Shown: positions 52,049 to 60,715 of the stretch, piece by piece | Numbering within the stretch: position 1 is the stretch's first letter | Layout of the letters: each line of letters starts with the position of its first letter | Assembly (NCBI RefSeq): GCF_900637665.1 | Contig: NZ_LR134386.1 | Coordinates: 1,914,501 to 1,978,500, forward strand | Source: Chryseobacterium nakagawai | GTDB lineage: Bacteria; Bacteroidota; Bacteroidia; Flavobacteriales; Weeksellaceae | DNA length: 64,000 bases | Direction: 5' to 3' | Position numbers and translations under genes: made by a program | Notes under the pieces: model-generated | What the model saw: only the letters and a program-made list of their open reading frames with translations | Told to the model about the DNA's origin: nothing | The model's database searches: none

Positions 52049-53386
52049 TTATTGCTCTCCTGTAAACGTCTGATACAACAGGTATAGGTTTAAAACAATG
52101 ATAATCGCCGAGATTACCCATACACAAACCTTTAAGAACGGTTTATTCACAAATTCACCCATTTTAGCTTTGTCATTGGTGAACATAACTAACGGAACTA
52201 CGGCAAAACTTAACTGCATTGATAAAATAACCTGGCTTAAAACCAATAATTCTGTTGTTCCCTGTTCTCCATAAAGAATAGCAACAATTAATGCAGGAAT
52301 AACCGCAATAAGTCTTGTGATCAATCTTCGTAGCCATGGTTTTAATTTAATATTTAAAAAACCTTCCATGACGATCTGACCTGCTAAAGTTCCTGTAAGG
52401 GTTGAATTTTGCCCAGAAGCCAATAACGCAATTGCAAATGCAATACTCGCCATTGAAGCGCCTAAAATTGGGGTTAGCATCTGGTATGCATCGTGAATAT
52501 CAGCTACATGTTGATTTCCTGTAGTATGAAAAGTGGCAGCAGCCAATATCAAAATGGCAGCATTGATAAAAAATGCCAACATTAATGATACCGTACTATC
52601 TAAAGTGGCAAATTTAATAGCCTCTTTCTTGCCTTCCGTATCACGAGTATAATCCCTGGTCTGTACAATACTGCTGTGAAGGTACAGATTGTGCGGCATT
52701 ACGGTAGCTCCTAAAATACCAATCGCAATATAAAGCATCGCAGGATTTTGAATAATCTCTTTTTGTGGGACTAATCCACCCAGAATTTCATTAAAAGCCG
52801 GTTTTGAAATAACAATTTCATAGGCAAAGCAGGCAAGAATAATGAAAATAAGCCCACCCACAATACTTTCAATCCATCTGAAACCTTTTGCCTGAAGGAG
52901 AAGAATAACCAGTACATCCACAGTAGTAATTACAATCCCCCAGGTCAACGGAATATGAAATAACAGATTTAAGGCTATCGCTGAACCAATGACCTCGGCG
53001 AGATCACAGGCGGCAATAGCTATTTCACAGAAAACCCAGAGAATAAAATTGGTAGTAGGATTGAAATGATCTCTACAGGCCTGTGCTAAATCCCTTTCTG
53101 CCACTACACCAAGCTTAACAGATAAATGCTGTAAAACCACTGCAAAAATATTGGAAATAAGAATGACCGAAAGTAGGGTATATCCAAACTGAGCCCCTCC
53201 GGCAATATCAGTAGCCCAGTTTCCCGGATCCATATATCCTACGGCTATCATAAGCCCGGGCCCTGCAAAAGCAAGGTATTTCCTCCAGAAACTGGCTTTT
53301 TTAGGTATTTTAATAGAAGAATAAACTTCTGATAAAGAGTGAGATGTTTTATCTTTTCGCCAGGCGCTTTTTAAATTGAAATTCAT
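52049..53386 (-). CDS. mntH: Nramp-type Mn(2+)/H(+) symporter
   Basis: 445 residues with eleven predicted TM helices. The metal-binding TM1 motif DPGNWATD is present (GYMDPGNWATDIAGGAQFGY) and the TM6 motif MPHNLYLHSSIVQTR. CEIAIAACDLAEVIGSAIALNLLF lies in TM3. It imports Mn, perhaps Fe, with protons. A palindrome overlapping the promoter suggests metal-dependent repression. It has its own promoter; no neighbouring metal genes. Confidence 0.95.
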   Translation of the reverse strand: MNFNLKSAWRKDKTSHSLSEVYSSIKIPKKASFWRKYLAFAGPGLMIAVGYMDPGNWATDIAGGAQFGYTLLSVILISNIFAVVLQHLSVKLGVVAERDLAQACRDHFNPTTNFILWVFCEIAIAACDLAEVIGSAIALNLLFHIPLTWGIVITTVDVLVILLLQAKGFRWIESIVGGLIFIILACFAYEIVISKPAFNEILGGLVPQKEIIQNPAMLYIAIGILGATVMPHNLYLHSSIVQTRDYTRDTEGKKEAIKFATLDSTVSLMLAFFINAAILILAAATFHTTGNQHVADIHDAYQMLTPILGASMASIAFAIALLASGQNSTLTGTLAGQIVMEGFLNIKLKPWLRRLITRLIAVIPALIVAILYGEQGTTELLVLSQVILSMQLSFAVVPLVMFTNDKAKMGEFVNKPFLKVCVWVISAIIIVLNLYLLYQTFTGEQ

Positions 53387-53390
53387 AAAT

Positions 53391-53406
53391 GTTAGAAATG
53401 ACTAAC
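53391..53406. promoter_or_regulatory. Candidate metalloregulator operator of mntH
   Basis: The palindrome GTTAGAAATGACTAAC (GTTAG-N6-CTAAC) lies between the -7 box and the mntH ATG, overlapping the likely transcription start. The half-sites and placement fit a DtxR/MntR-type repressor, but no regulator gene is in view. Confidence 0.5.
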
Positions 53407-53434
53407 AAATTTAATTAAATAAATGTAAACACAA
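53406..53434 (-). promoter_or_regulatory. Promoter of mntH
   Basis: On the minus strand TTG (53434-53432), an 18-nt spacer and TAAATTTG (53413-53406), about 20 nt before the ATG at 53386. Confidence 0.65.
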
Positions 53435-53451
53435 AAAATAAGCACATAAAA

Positions 53452-53480
53452 AATCCCGGAAATCATTTCCCGGGATTCAA
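53452..53480 (-). terminator. Terminator of DUF937-OmpA gene
   Basis: Arms AATCCCGG (53452-53459) and CCGGGATT (53470-53477), T run on the minus strand, 22 nt after the stop at 53500. Confidence 0.75.
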
Positions 53481-53499
53481 TTTTTATTGATTCTAAAGA

Positions 53500-54831
53500 T
53501 TATTTAGAAAATCTTACAGACATTTTTCGGTCAGCAGCTCTTTCAGCATCAGAAGCTTTTGCATCTACTTTAGCAAATTTACTTCCGTACCCTTCTGCTC
53601 CAAGCACCTGAGCACCAACTCCTGCTTTAGCTAAAGCAGCCTTGATGAAATCAGCTCTTGATTGTGATAGTTTTACATTAGAAGCTTCGTTTCCTACTTT
53701 ATCAGTATAACCACCGATTTTGATTTTAGCATCCGGGAATGCTTTAAGAATAGCTACCAGGTTATCCATTTGTCCTTGCGAACCTGCTTCTAACTCAGTA
53801 GAACTTCCCATTTTGAAGTTTACATGGTCGAAATCGTACCACTTATCTTTCAATGCAGCATCGTCAGCGGCATTTTTATAACCTCCGGATTTCAGGAAGG
53901 AAATCATCTGATCTTCCATACCTCCTTTGTAACCTTTCAACATTACTCCGTTAAGGTCGATGTTTTCATCGGTTTTAGTTGCAGGAGTAGCTGTGGTAGC
54001 TGGCGCAGAGGTTGTTGCAGATGCAGTATCTGTATGTGTCCCTGTTGAGTCTGAGGTAGAAGTCATTGTAGTAGTGGTTTGCTTCTTCTCACACTGCTTC
54101 CAAAGGAAATATCCGGCTGCAATTACTAATAAAAGCGGAAGCAACCATTTCCAGATTGAGCCTCCGCCTTGATTATTATTGTTGTTATTTTCAAACTGTT
54201 CTCTTATTTCTCTTGTTCCTTCACTCACATTTTCTCTTGCTGTAGCAACACCTTCAGCGATGTTGTCCTTAGCAGTAGAAGTTACTGAAGAAACAGTTTC
54301 CTTAGCCTGACCGAACCAATTTTCAGCTCCTAATCCAAAAGAAGCTAAAGAAAGACCTGCCGGCAATAAAGAAGAAATAATGCCTTTCTGATCATTCAGT
54401 AAGCTGGAAATACCTGAAGCACCCAAATTATTGTCTGCTGCATATTTTCCTACGGTACCTACTGTAGCCCCGGTAACCAGGTTTAACAAAGAACCTGCAG
54501 AATTGTTGCTGATCCCTGAAAAACTGGCAATAGAATTCACTAATCCGCCTACTTTATCTCCAAATAAAGAAGATAATAAGTTGGTAATGATAGGGTTACT
54601 AGACGATCCGCCTAATAGATTTCCTAAGATTCCACTTGAAGAGGCTTTCGTAATGGCATCTACAACGCCAGGGTTGTCTGCGTTATTGGCTAATCCACCT
54701 ACTACAGCAGGTAATAAGCCACCAATTGCTTTAGAAATACCGGATTCGCTTTCTCCAAACTGTGATGCAGCCTGTGAAACCAAAGCGGGACCTAATTGTC
54801 CTTTAATTAAATCAATGACATTTAAAGACAT
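53500..54831 (-). CDS. DUF937-OmpA fusion protein
   Basis: 443 residues from the ATG at 54831; a longer start at 54885 adds 18 residues rich in Lys and Phe and is rejected. The N-terminal DUF937 domain (about 1-185) has repeated Leu/Gly-rich helices (GISKAIGGLLPAVVGGLAN, GILGNLLGG, LLNLVTGATVG). A helical linker leads to one TM (about 227-247, WKWLLPLLLVIAAGYFLW), then a Thr/Ala-rich spacer. A C-terminal OmpA-like domain (about 325-443) contains IKIGGYTDKVGNEASNVKLSQSRADFIKAAL and KMSVRF, which bind peptidoglycan. DUF937 thus lies in the cytoplasm and OmpA outside, linking cell wall and interior (inference). Confidence 0.87.
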   Translation of the reverse strand: MSLNVIDLIKGQLGPALVSQAASQFGESESGISKAIGGLLPAVVGGLANNADNPGVVDAITKASSSGILGNLLGGSSSNPIITNLLSSLFGDKVGGLVNSIASFSGISNNSAGSLLNLVTGATVGTVGKYAADNNLGASGISSLLNDQKGIISSLLPAGLSLASFGLGAENWFGQAKETVSSVTSTAKDNIAEGVATARENVSEGTREIREQFENNNNNNQGGGSIWKWLLPLLLVIAAGYFLWKQCEKKQTTTTMTSTSDSTGTHTDTASATTSAPATTATPATKTDENIDLNGVMLKGYKGGMEDQMISFLKSGGYKNAADDAALKDKWYDFDHVNFKMGSSTELEAGSQGQMDNLVAILKAFPDAKIKIGGYTDKVGNEASNVKLSQSRADFIKAALAKAGVGAQVLGAEGYGSKFAKVDAKASDAERAADRKMSVRFSK

Positions 54832-54948
54832 AATAATAAATTTTTTGATTAATGTTGATATAAATTTAAACAAAAATCCGTCCAAATGTCACTTTTTTTT
54901 GAATATTTCTTTGAAAATTAACGATTTTTTTTAAAATCGTTAAAATTA

Positions 54949-56424
54949 TTAATACGCTTTTGCGAATAATACACGTCTCGTAGAAGGTTTTCCAGAAACC
55001 AATGAAATCCCTTCTTCTATATCATCATCTAAAGGAATACATCTGATTGTGGCCTTCGTTTCGTTTTTGATTTGTTCTTCTTCTTCAGCTGTACCATCCC
55101 AATGTGCATAGATAAATCCTCCTTTTTCTTCAAGAACTTTTTTGAATTCTTCGTAAGTATCCACTTTGGTAATGTTGTCTTTTCTAAAATTGGCTGCCTT
55201 ATTGTAAATATCCTGTTGAATGGTTTTCAATAAGTCTTCAATATAAGTATCTAAACCTTCAATAGAACGAACTTCTTTAGTAAGGTTGTCTCTTCTTGCA
55301 ATTTCAACAGAATTATTTTCAAGATCTCTTGGTCCCATAGCAATTCTTACCGGAACACCTTTCAATTCATATTCAGCAAATTTCCATCCCGGTTTATTCT
55401 GAGTATCATTGTCAAACTTCACGGAAATACCTTTAGCTTTTAATTTAGCTTGAATATCCATAGCAACTTCGCTGATTTGAGCCAATTGTTCTTCTCCTTT
55501 AAAGATTGGAACAATCACGACCTGAATTGGTGCCAATGTTGGAGGTAATACCAATCCGAAATCGTCAGAATGGGTCATAATTAAAGCTCCCATTAAACGA
55601 GTAGAAGTTCCCCATGATGTAGCCCATGCATGCTCTATTTTTCCTTCTTTATTAGTGAATTTTACATCAAATGCTTTTGCAAAATTCTGACCTAAGAAGT
55701 GAGAAGTTCCTGCCTGAAGCGCTTTTCCGTCCTGCATTAAAGCTTCAATACAATACGTTTCATCTGCTCCTGCAAATCTTTCGGAAGGAGTTTTTAATCC
55801 CTGGATTACGGGCATTGCCATAAAGTTTTCTGCAAAATCTGCATATACTTTATTCATTTTTTCAGCTTCTTCTACAGCTTCATCTTTCGTAGCGTGAGCA
55901 GTATGCCCTTCCTGCCATAAGAATTCTGCCGTTCTAAGGAACAAACGGGTTCTCATTTCCCAACGTACAACGTTTGCCCATTGATTGATAAGAATAGGTA
56001 AATCTCTGTAAGACTGGATCCAGTTTTTATAAGTATTCCAGATAATTGCTTCAGATGTAGGACGAACAATAAGTTCTTCTTCCAGTTTTGCATCCGGGTC
56101 TACAATCAGTTTAGAAGGATTGTCAGGATCAGTTTTTAATCTATAGTGAGTAACTACTGCACATTCCTTTGCAAAACCTTCTGCATTTTTTTCCTCAGCC
56201 TCAAATAAGCTCTTGGGTACAAAAAGAGGGAAGTATGCGTTAACGTGACCTGTTTCTTTGAATTTTTTATCCATTTCATCACGCATTTTTTCCCAGATTG
56301 CATAGCCATACGGTTTGATTACCATACATCCACGCACTCCTGAGTTTTCAGCTAAATCAGCTTTTACAACCAGCTCGTTATACCATTTGCTGTAATCTTC
56401 GCTTCTAGAGGTTAATTTTGCCAT
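54949..56424 (-). CDS. proS: Prolyl-tRNA synthetase, archaeal/eukaryotic type
   Basis: 491 residues, class II. The opening [21 protein letters not shown] and [21 protein letters not shown] mark the ProS type 3 of archaea, eukaryotes and many Bacteroidota, which has no inserted editing domain. Motif 2 is [26 protein letters not shown] and motif 3 [24 protein letters not shown]. The anticodon-binding domain and C-terminal zinc-like domain follow. Divergent from the Trp/Gly-rich lipoprotein, sharing a 142-nt promoter region. Confidence 0.94.
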   Translation of the reverse strand: MAKLTSRSEDYSKWYNELVVKADLAENSGVRGCMVIKPYGYAIWEKMRDEMDKKFKETGHVNAYFPLFVPKSLFEAEEKNAEGFAKECAVVTHYRLKTDPDNPSKLIVDPDAKLEEELIVRPTSEAIIWNTYKNWIQSYRDLPILINQWANVVRWEMRTRLFLRTAEFLWQEGHTAHATKDEAVEEAEKMNKVYADFAENFMAMPVIQGLKTPSERFAGADETYCIEALMQDGKALQAGTSHFLGQNFAKAFDVKFTNKEGKIEHAWATSWGTSTRLMGALIMTHSDDFGLVLPPTLAPIQVVIVPIFKGEEQLAQISEVAMDIQAKLKAKGISVKFDNDTQNKPGWKFAEYELKGVPVRIAMGPRDLENNSVEIARRDNLTKEVRSIEGLDTYIEDLLKTIQQDIYNKAANFRKDNITKVDTYEEFKKVLEEKGGFIYAHWDGTAEEEEQIKNETKATIRCIPLDDDIEEGISLVSGKPSTRRVLFAKAY

Positions 56425-56480
56425 TATCTTTTAAAATTTTTTTAACTTTTGCACATTATTGTTATCTAAAAATAAAAATC

Positions 56481-56488
56481 TATTTTTG
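56481..56488 (+). promoter_or_regulatory. Promoter -7 box of Trp/Gly-rich lipoprotein
   Basis: TATTTTTG matches TAnnTTTG, giving a leader of about 70 nt. The box is within a small hairpin AATCTAT/ATAGATT. Confidence 0.4.
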
Positions 56489-56531
56489 ATAGATTTTTTA
56501 ATCAGTATTGGTACATTTTTGGTACAGATTG

Positions 56532-56539
56532 CAAATATA
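56532..56539 (-). promoter_or_regulatory. Promoter -7 box of proS
   Basis: Minus-strand TATATTTG matches TAnnTTTG, giving a leader of about 100 nt. The direct repeat TTGGTACA (56509 and 56523 region) lies inside this leader. Confidence 0.4.
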
Positions 56540-56566
56540 ATTTAAATTAAAAATTTTTACGTTATC

Positions 56567-57631
56567 ATGAAAAGAAATATACATAAAAATTTGCTTGGTC
56601 TGCTAAAATCCAAAGGGATATTAGCAATTTCAGGCGGATTATTGCTTATGTCTTGTGGTGCTCAGATGGGAGGGTATAGCGAGACTGATGGGGTATATTA
56701 TGACCCTAATAAAGATACGCTGCCAGAAGGAGTTATCATTAATGGTGGCGGAAACAGAGTAGGAGATTACTACGACTACTATCAGGATTCTAATGTGATT
56801 CAGAATGCACAAGCGAATTCCAGAGAACAGCAAAATAGATATAACGAATGGAGTGATGTAAATGCCAATTGGGGAAATGCAACCAACTCTGATTGGGGAA
56901 TGTATGCAGGCTCACAAACCAATTACTATGACAACTCCTGGGGATGGGGATCTCCTTGGGGCTGGTATGGAGGATATAGTCCTTATTGGGGCTGGAATCG
57001 TGGCTGGGGCTGGGGTGCCGGTCTTTCGTGGGGTTGGGGCGGATCATTCGGCTGGGGCTGGGGAGGCTCTTTCGGTTGGGGCAGCCCATGGGGTTACGGA
57101 TATTCTCCTTATTGGGGAGGATTCTATGATCCGTTCTGGGGTGGCTATTATGGAAACCCATACTGGGGCTATGGAGGTGGATATAACAGAATTCATATGA
57201 GAAGCGGTAACAGTGGTTCAGGAATGAGTAATGCTGTCTATAGAACAAATACTGCCAGAAACAACAACGGGTTCAGAAATACGAATGGATTTAATAACTC
57301 TAATTCCGGTGGATTTAGAAATGAGAATTCCGGCGGATTTAGAAACGGAAACTCTGGTGGCTTTAGAAATGGGAACTCTGGTGGATTTAGAAACGGAAAT
57401 TCAAATGGAGGGTTTAGAAATTCAGACTCTGGAGGATTCAGAAATTCTACTCCGCAACAACAGCCAAGATACAACAATGGAGGTTTTAGATCCGGTGACT
57501 CTGGTGGCTTTAGAAACAGTGGCGGATTTAATTCCGGTGGTGGTTTCAGATCTGGTGGTTCATCCGGCGGTGGTGGCTTTAGAGGTGGTTCATCCGGTGG
57601 TGGTGGAGCCAGATCCGGTGGATTCAGATAA
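56567..57631 (+). CDS. Trp/Gly-rich repetitive lipoprotein
   Basis: 354 residues. Lipobox GGLLLMSC gives a lipidated Cys near residue 30. After a hydrophilic stretch comes a Trp/Gly/Tyr/Pro-rich block (about 120-205: GWGSPWGWYGGYSPYWGW and alike). A repetitive tail follows with at least ten GGFRN or GGFRS units spaced by Asn, Ser and Gly. No catalytic motif is seen. The composition suggests an extracellular or envelope low-complexity, possibly adhesive or matrix-forming protein (inference). The minus-strand proline-rich frame over it is a codon artefact. 28 nt before the FadL-like gene, so likely cotranscribed. Confidence 0.85.
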   Translation: MKRNIHKNLLGLLKSKGILAISGGLLLMSCGAQMGGYSETDGVYYDPNKDTLPEGVIINGGGNRVGDYYDYYQDSNVIQNAQANSREQQNRYNEWSDVNANWGNATNSDWGMYAGSQTNYYDNSWGWGSPWGWYGGYSPYWGWNRGWGWGAGLSWGWGGSFGWGWGGSFGWGSPWGYGYSPYWGGFYDPFWGGYYGNPYWGYGGGYNRIHMRSGNSGSGMSNAVYRTNTARNNNGFRNTNGFNNSNSGGFRNENSGGFRNGNSGGFRNGNSGGFRNGNSNGGFRNSDSGGFRNSTPQQQPRYNNGGFRSGDSGGFRNSGGFNSGGGFRSGGSSGGGGFRGGSSGGGGARSGGFR

Positions 57632-57659
57632 ATATTCATAAAAAACTATTAAAAAAATA

Positions 57660-59063
57660 ATGTTAAAAAAATCTTTAGTATTAATGGGTATTTCTGCTGC
57701 ATTTTTTGCGCAGGCTCAAGATGTTTCATTAATAAGAAATACTGTAGATGTTTATTCAAGTACTCCTATGGTGGGATCTGCCAAATTTAATGCAATGGCA
57801 GGAGCTAATGGAGCACTGGGTGGTGATGCAAATTCACTGCTTACTAACCCGGCAGGTTTAGGAGTTGCTATTTCAGGTGAGGTTTCTGCCACTTTATCTG
57901 TTATGGGTAATAAAAATAGTTCTACTTTAGGGGGAAACAAAATAGATTTTAGTAAGACAAGAGGTGATTTAGGAAATGCAGGTGGAGTAATTGCTTTTCC
58001 ATTAATGACTGAGTCTGCATGGAAGTTCATTAATATTGGTATTAATTTTTCAAATCAATCTCTTGATAATATTATACAGACTCCAGGAAATGCTAATATA
58101 ACAGCTGCTTTACCTGATGGTGCAGCTACATTAGATGGGCATGTCTATTCAAGATATGGGAATTTATCAAAAATGAGTTTCGGTGTTGGAGCGAATTATA
58201 ATCATAGTGTATATATTGGAGCAGGATTGAATTTTTTCAATGCTTCTGTGGATCAGTATGATAGGTTAGGCTTTAATATGAATAAAAATAATTATGTTGA
58301 TGTTTTTAACAGACAGGATACTCCTTATTCAGAAAGATCTTCCGGGTTCTCCGCTTCAGTAGGGGTAATAGGGAAATTAAGTCCTAATTTCAGGTTAGGA
58401 GCATCTCTTGAAACACCTACATTCTGGAATATAGACCGTGATTTTAGCTTTTATAATAATCCAAACTATGGGAATGGGATAGGTTCTGAAAGTAGAAAAT
58501 TTACTTCGCCGCTTAAGGCAACTGTAAGTGCTGCATTTGTAGCCAGTAAAAACTTTTCATTGAACGTAGATTATACATTAGGTCTTACAAAGCCTGATTA
58601 TAAAGTATATGGTACAATAGAAAGGGATCTGAATACTTTCTTTAAAGAGAATTATAAGAACATGTCGGAAGTAAGAGTAGGAGCCGAATATAGAGTACAG
58701 CAGCTGAGATTAAGAGGTGGATATTCTTATTTATCTAATCCAGTTGATGCCCTTACGATTGGCAGATTTGATAATGCAGGTAATGTTGCAGATCAATCCT
58801 ATAGTAATCTTATGCTAAGTGACAGAAACTTGCTTTCATTTGGTATCGGATATGATTTCAAGTCATTCTATATTGATGCATCCTATCAAAATGTAACTTC
58901 GAAGTATAGCAATCCTTTTATGAGAGGACTTGTTGGAAGTGATTATGACAGTGCTTATTATTCACTTGATTCAAAATCTATCTATGAAAGTGATGCCTAT
59001 GCTGTAAGCGAAGTTAAAAACAGCAGAAACAATTTCTTCCTTACCGTTGGTTGGAAATTCTAA
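57660..59063 (+). CDS. OmpP1/FadL-family outer-membrane protein
   Basis: 467 residues with a signal peptide (about 1-19, ISAAFFAQA). The N-terminal hatch-like DVYSSTPMVGSAKFNAMAGANGALGGDANSLLTNPAGLGVA is the OmpP1/FadL signature. The remainder is a predicted 14-strand barrel with alternating aromatic strands ending in FFLTVGWKF (C-terminal Phe). Homologues transport hydrophobic compounds; the substrate is unknown. It follows the Trp/Gly-rich lipoprotein after 28 nt and is closed by a perfect terminator. Confidence 0.9.
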   Translation: MLKKSLVLMGISAAFFAQAQDVSLIRNTVDVYSSTPMVGSAKFNAMAGANGALGGDANSLLTNPAGLGVAISGEVSATLSVMGNKNSSTLGGNKIDFSKTRGDLGNAGGVIAFPLMTESAWKFINIGINFSNQSLDNIIQTPGNANITAALPDGAATLDGHVYSRYGNLSKMSFGVGANYNHSVYIGAGLNFFNASVDQYDRLGFNMNKNNYVDVFNRQDTPYSERSSGFSASVGVIGKLSPNFRLGASLETPTFWNIDRDFSFYNNPNYGNGIGSESRKFTSPLKATVSAAFVASKNFSLNVDYTLGLTKPDYKVYGTIERDLNTFFKENYKNMSEVRVGAEYRVQQLRLRGGYSYLSNPVDALTIGRFDNAGNVADQSYSNLMLSDRNLLSFGIGYDFKSFYIDASYQNVTSKYSNPFMRGLVGSDYDSAYYSLDSKSIYESDAYAVSEVKNSRNNFFLTVGWKF

Positions 59064-59090
59064 ATTCAATGGGAGAATAAAATAAAAAAT

Positions 59091-59125
59091 AAAAGCTCTG
59101 AATTTTAAAATTCAGAGCTTTTTTT
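59091..59125. terminator. Bidirectional terminator after FadL-like gene
   Basis: A perfect 32-nt palindrome, AAAAGCTCTGAATTTT (59091-59106) with its complement (59107-59122), then more T. Between convergent genes. Confidence 0.92.
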
Positions 59126-59142
59126 ATGGTTAAACTTATTTT

Positions 59143-59853
59143 TTAATGATGATGGAAAACATGCATAAGGAGAGCTAAAGAAACTCCCAATACAACCAGT
59201 CCTATTTTAATCCAATCTATATTGTGATTCTTGTTGCTTTCAAAAATAATCACTGATGAGATATGAAGGAATATTCCGCCCACAATCGCCAGGAAATAAG
59301 GCTGGAGGTCTGGATTGAAATAATTTCCCAATAACATTCCCATAGGAGAAGCCAGTGCAAAAAGAGCTACAATCAATAGAGATGGATAAGATGATGAACT
59401 TTTTGATTCTCCATTTCTGTTGAATAAAAATGCCCCCAGGATAAATGAAATAGGAAGATTATGAAAGACGATTCCTAAAAGATAAGGAGATAGCTCATGC
59501 TCTTCGTTAGCTAATGGAATCCCTTCAATAAATGCATGAATGAAAAGTCCTACCATTAAAGCCATAGGTAGAATATTGTGCTCGCTATGATGATGGAAAT
59601 GCCCATGCTCAAAACCTTTGGTAAGCGCTTCCAATATCATTTGCAGAAGAACTCCTGCAATAACAAATATTCCCAGACTGCTGCCTGCTGAAGAGGTATA
59701 CACTTCAGGGAAAACTTCGTTCAGGCAGATCGTAATCAGGAAACCTGCACTTAATATCAATAGATTTTTAGCTAGCTTTTCCTTTTTACCAAAGTGTTTC
59801 CCCAGAAAAACTCCGGCAATTACACTTAAAATCAGTAAAAGTACTGTTATCAT
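59143..59853 (-). CDS. ZIP-family metal transporter
   Basis: 236 residues with eight predicted TM helices. A His-rich loop (HGHFHHHSEHN, near residue 85) follows TM3. TM4 carries HAFIEGIPLA and TM5 HNLPISFILGAFLF, the metal-binding His residues of ZIP/ZupT proteins. The protein ends in HVFHHH. It likely takes up Zn or another divalent metal. Its start overlaps the methyltransferase stop by 1 nt (TAATG), so the two are translationally coupled. Confidence 0.9.
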   Translation of the reverse strand: MITVLLLILSVIAGVFLGKHFGKKEKLAKNLLILSAGFLITICLNEVFPEVYTSSAGSSLGIFVIAGVLLQMILEALTKGFEHGHFHHHSEHNILPMALMVGLFIHAFIEGIPLANEEHELSPYLLGIVFHNLPISFILGAFLFNRNGESKSSSSYPSLLIVALFALASPMGMLLGNYFNPDLQPYFLAIVGGIFLHISSVIIFESNKNHNIDWIKIGLVVLGVSLALLMHVFHHH

Positions 59854-60578
59854 TATTTTTTCTTAAATAAATTAATGCAACGTGGGGAACTTTCTTTATT
59901 AAATTCATTCAGCTGATAATCTCCCCAGATTTTTACTCTTTCAAATCCACATTCTGAAGCATAGGCATGAATGGCATCCAATGTGTGAAGTTTTACTTTT
60001 TCAAAGAAATGAAAAGATTGGCCTTCTGTTTCAAAACGGATATCTTTAATAACATGTCTGCCTTCAATTTTTTTCAAAATTTTAAAATCAATATCCCCAC
60101 GGGTAATGACTGTTTCCGGAACCATGGTGCTTCTGACATATTCTTCGTTCAGATAATCTAAAACGAAATACCCGCCAGGTTTCAATGCATTATATACTGA
60201 TTGGAAAACTTTTTTGTCATCATTTTCATTGTCAAAATATCCGAAACTGGTAAACAGATTGAAAACAGCATCCATAGGATCTGCATCAATGGGGTTTCGC
60301 ATATCATGAACCTGAAAAATCAGGGTTTGATTTTCATATTGTTTATCAGATTCAATACTTTGTCTTGAAAGATCCAGACCCAAAACATCATAGCCCAATT
60401 TGTTGAGGAAAACAGAGTGTCTTCCTTTTCCACAGGCAAGATCAATGATCTTAGATTGAGGCGGAAGCTGTAGATCCGCAGTAAGTTTTGTGATGAAGTT
60501 TTCGGCTTCAGTATAGTCTCTGTTGCTATACAACAAATGATAATAAGGGGTATCAAACCAAGATTCAAACCATTCCAT
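59853..60578 (-). CDS. Class I SAM-dependent methyltransferase
   Basis: 241 residues. Motif I is IIDLACGKGRHSVFLNKLGYDVLGLDLS, with AdoMet contacts. VHDMRNPIDADPMDAVFNLFTSFGYF and LKPGGYFVLDYLN follow the usual order. WFESWFDTPYYHLLYSNRDYTEAENFI at the start resembles a known Bacteroidota group of small-molecule or lipid methyltransferases; the substrate is unknown. The ZIP transporter follows, coupled by overlap. Its promoter lies 4 nt before the ATG. Confidence 0.87.
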   Translation of the reverse strand: MEWFESWFDTPYYHLLYSNRDYTEAENFITKLTADLQLPPQSKIIDLACGKGRHSVFLNKLGYDVLGLDLSRQSIESDKQYENQTLIFQVHDMRNPIDADPMDAVFNLFTSFGYFDNENDDKKVFQSVYNALKPGGYFVLDYLNEEYVRSTMVPETVITRGDIDFKILKKIEGRHVIKDIRFETEGQSFHFFEKVKLHTLDAIHAYASECGFERVKIWGDYQLNEFNKESSPRCINLFKKK

Positions 60579-60582
60579 AATG

Positions 60583-60615
60583 CAAAAATAACTAAATTTG
60601 TGGTCTTAAAAGCAA
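60583..60615 (-). promoter_or_regulatory. Promoter of methyltransferase-ZIP operon, near-leaderless
   Basis: On the minus strand TTG (60615-60613), a 22-nt spacer and TATTTTTG (60590-60583), then CATT and the ATG. The 15-nt text TATTTTTGCATTATG is identical to that before dnaG. Confidence 0.65.
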
Positions 60616-60715
60616 AGTATTTTATAACATGGAAAGATTGAAAAATTCAATTGACTAATGAGTTGGATGGTTAATCTTTTAATTATTAATGCTTTAAAAC
60701 TTTTAATTTAAAATT

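Noticed and set aside
57301..57600. Regular DNA repeats that could be taken for a CRISPR array
   Set aside because: Spacing is irregular, units are in frame and encode GGFRN; no cas genes in the window.
57238..57639. Proline-rich minus-strand frame over the Gly-rich lipoprotein gene
   Set aside because: Gly codons (GGN) read as Pro (CCN) on the other strand, so the frame is a by-product of the repeats.
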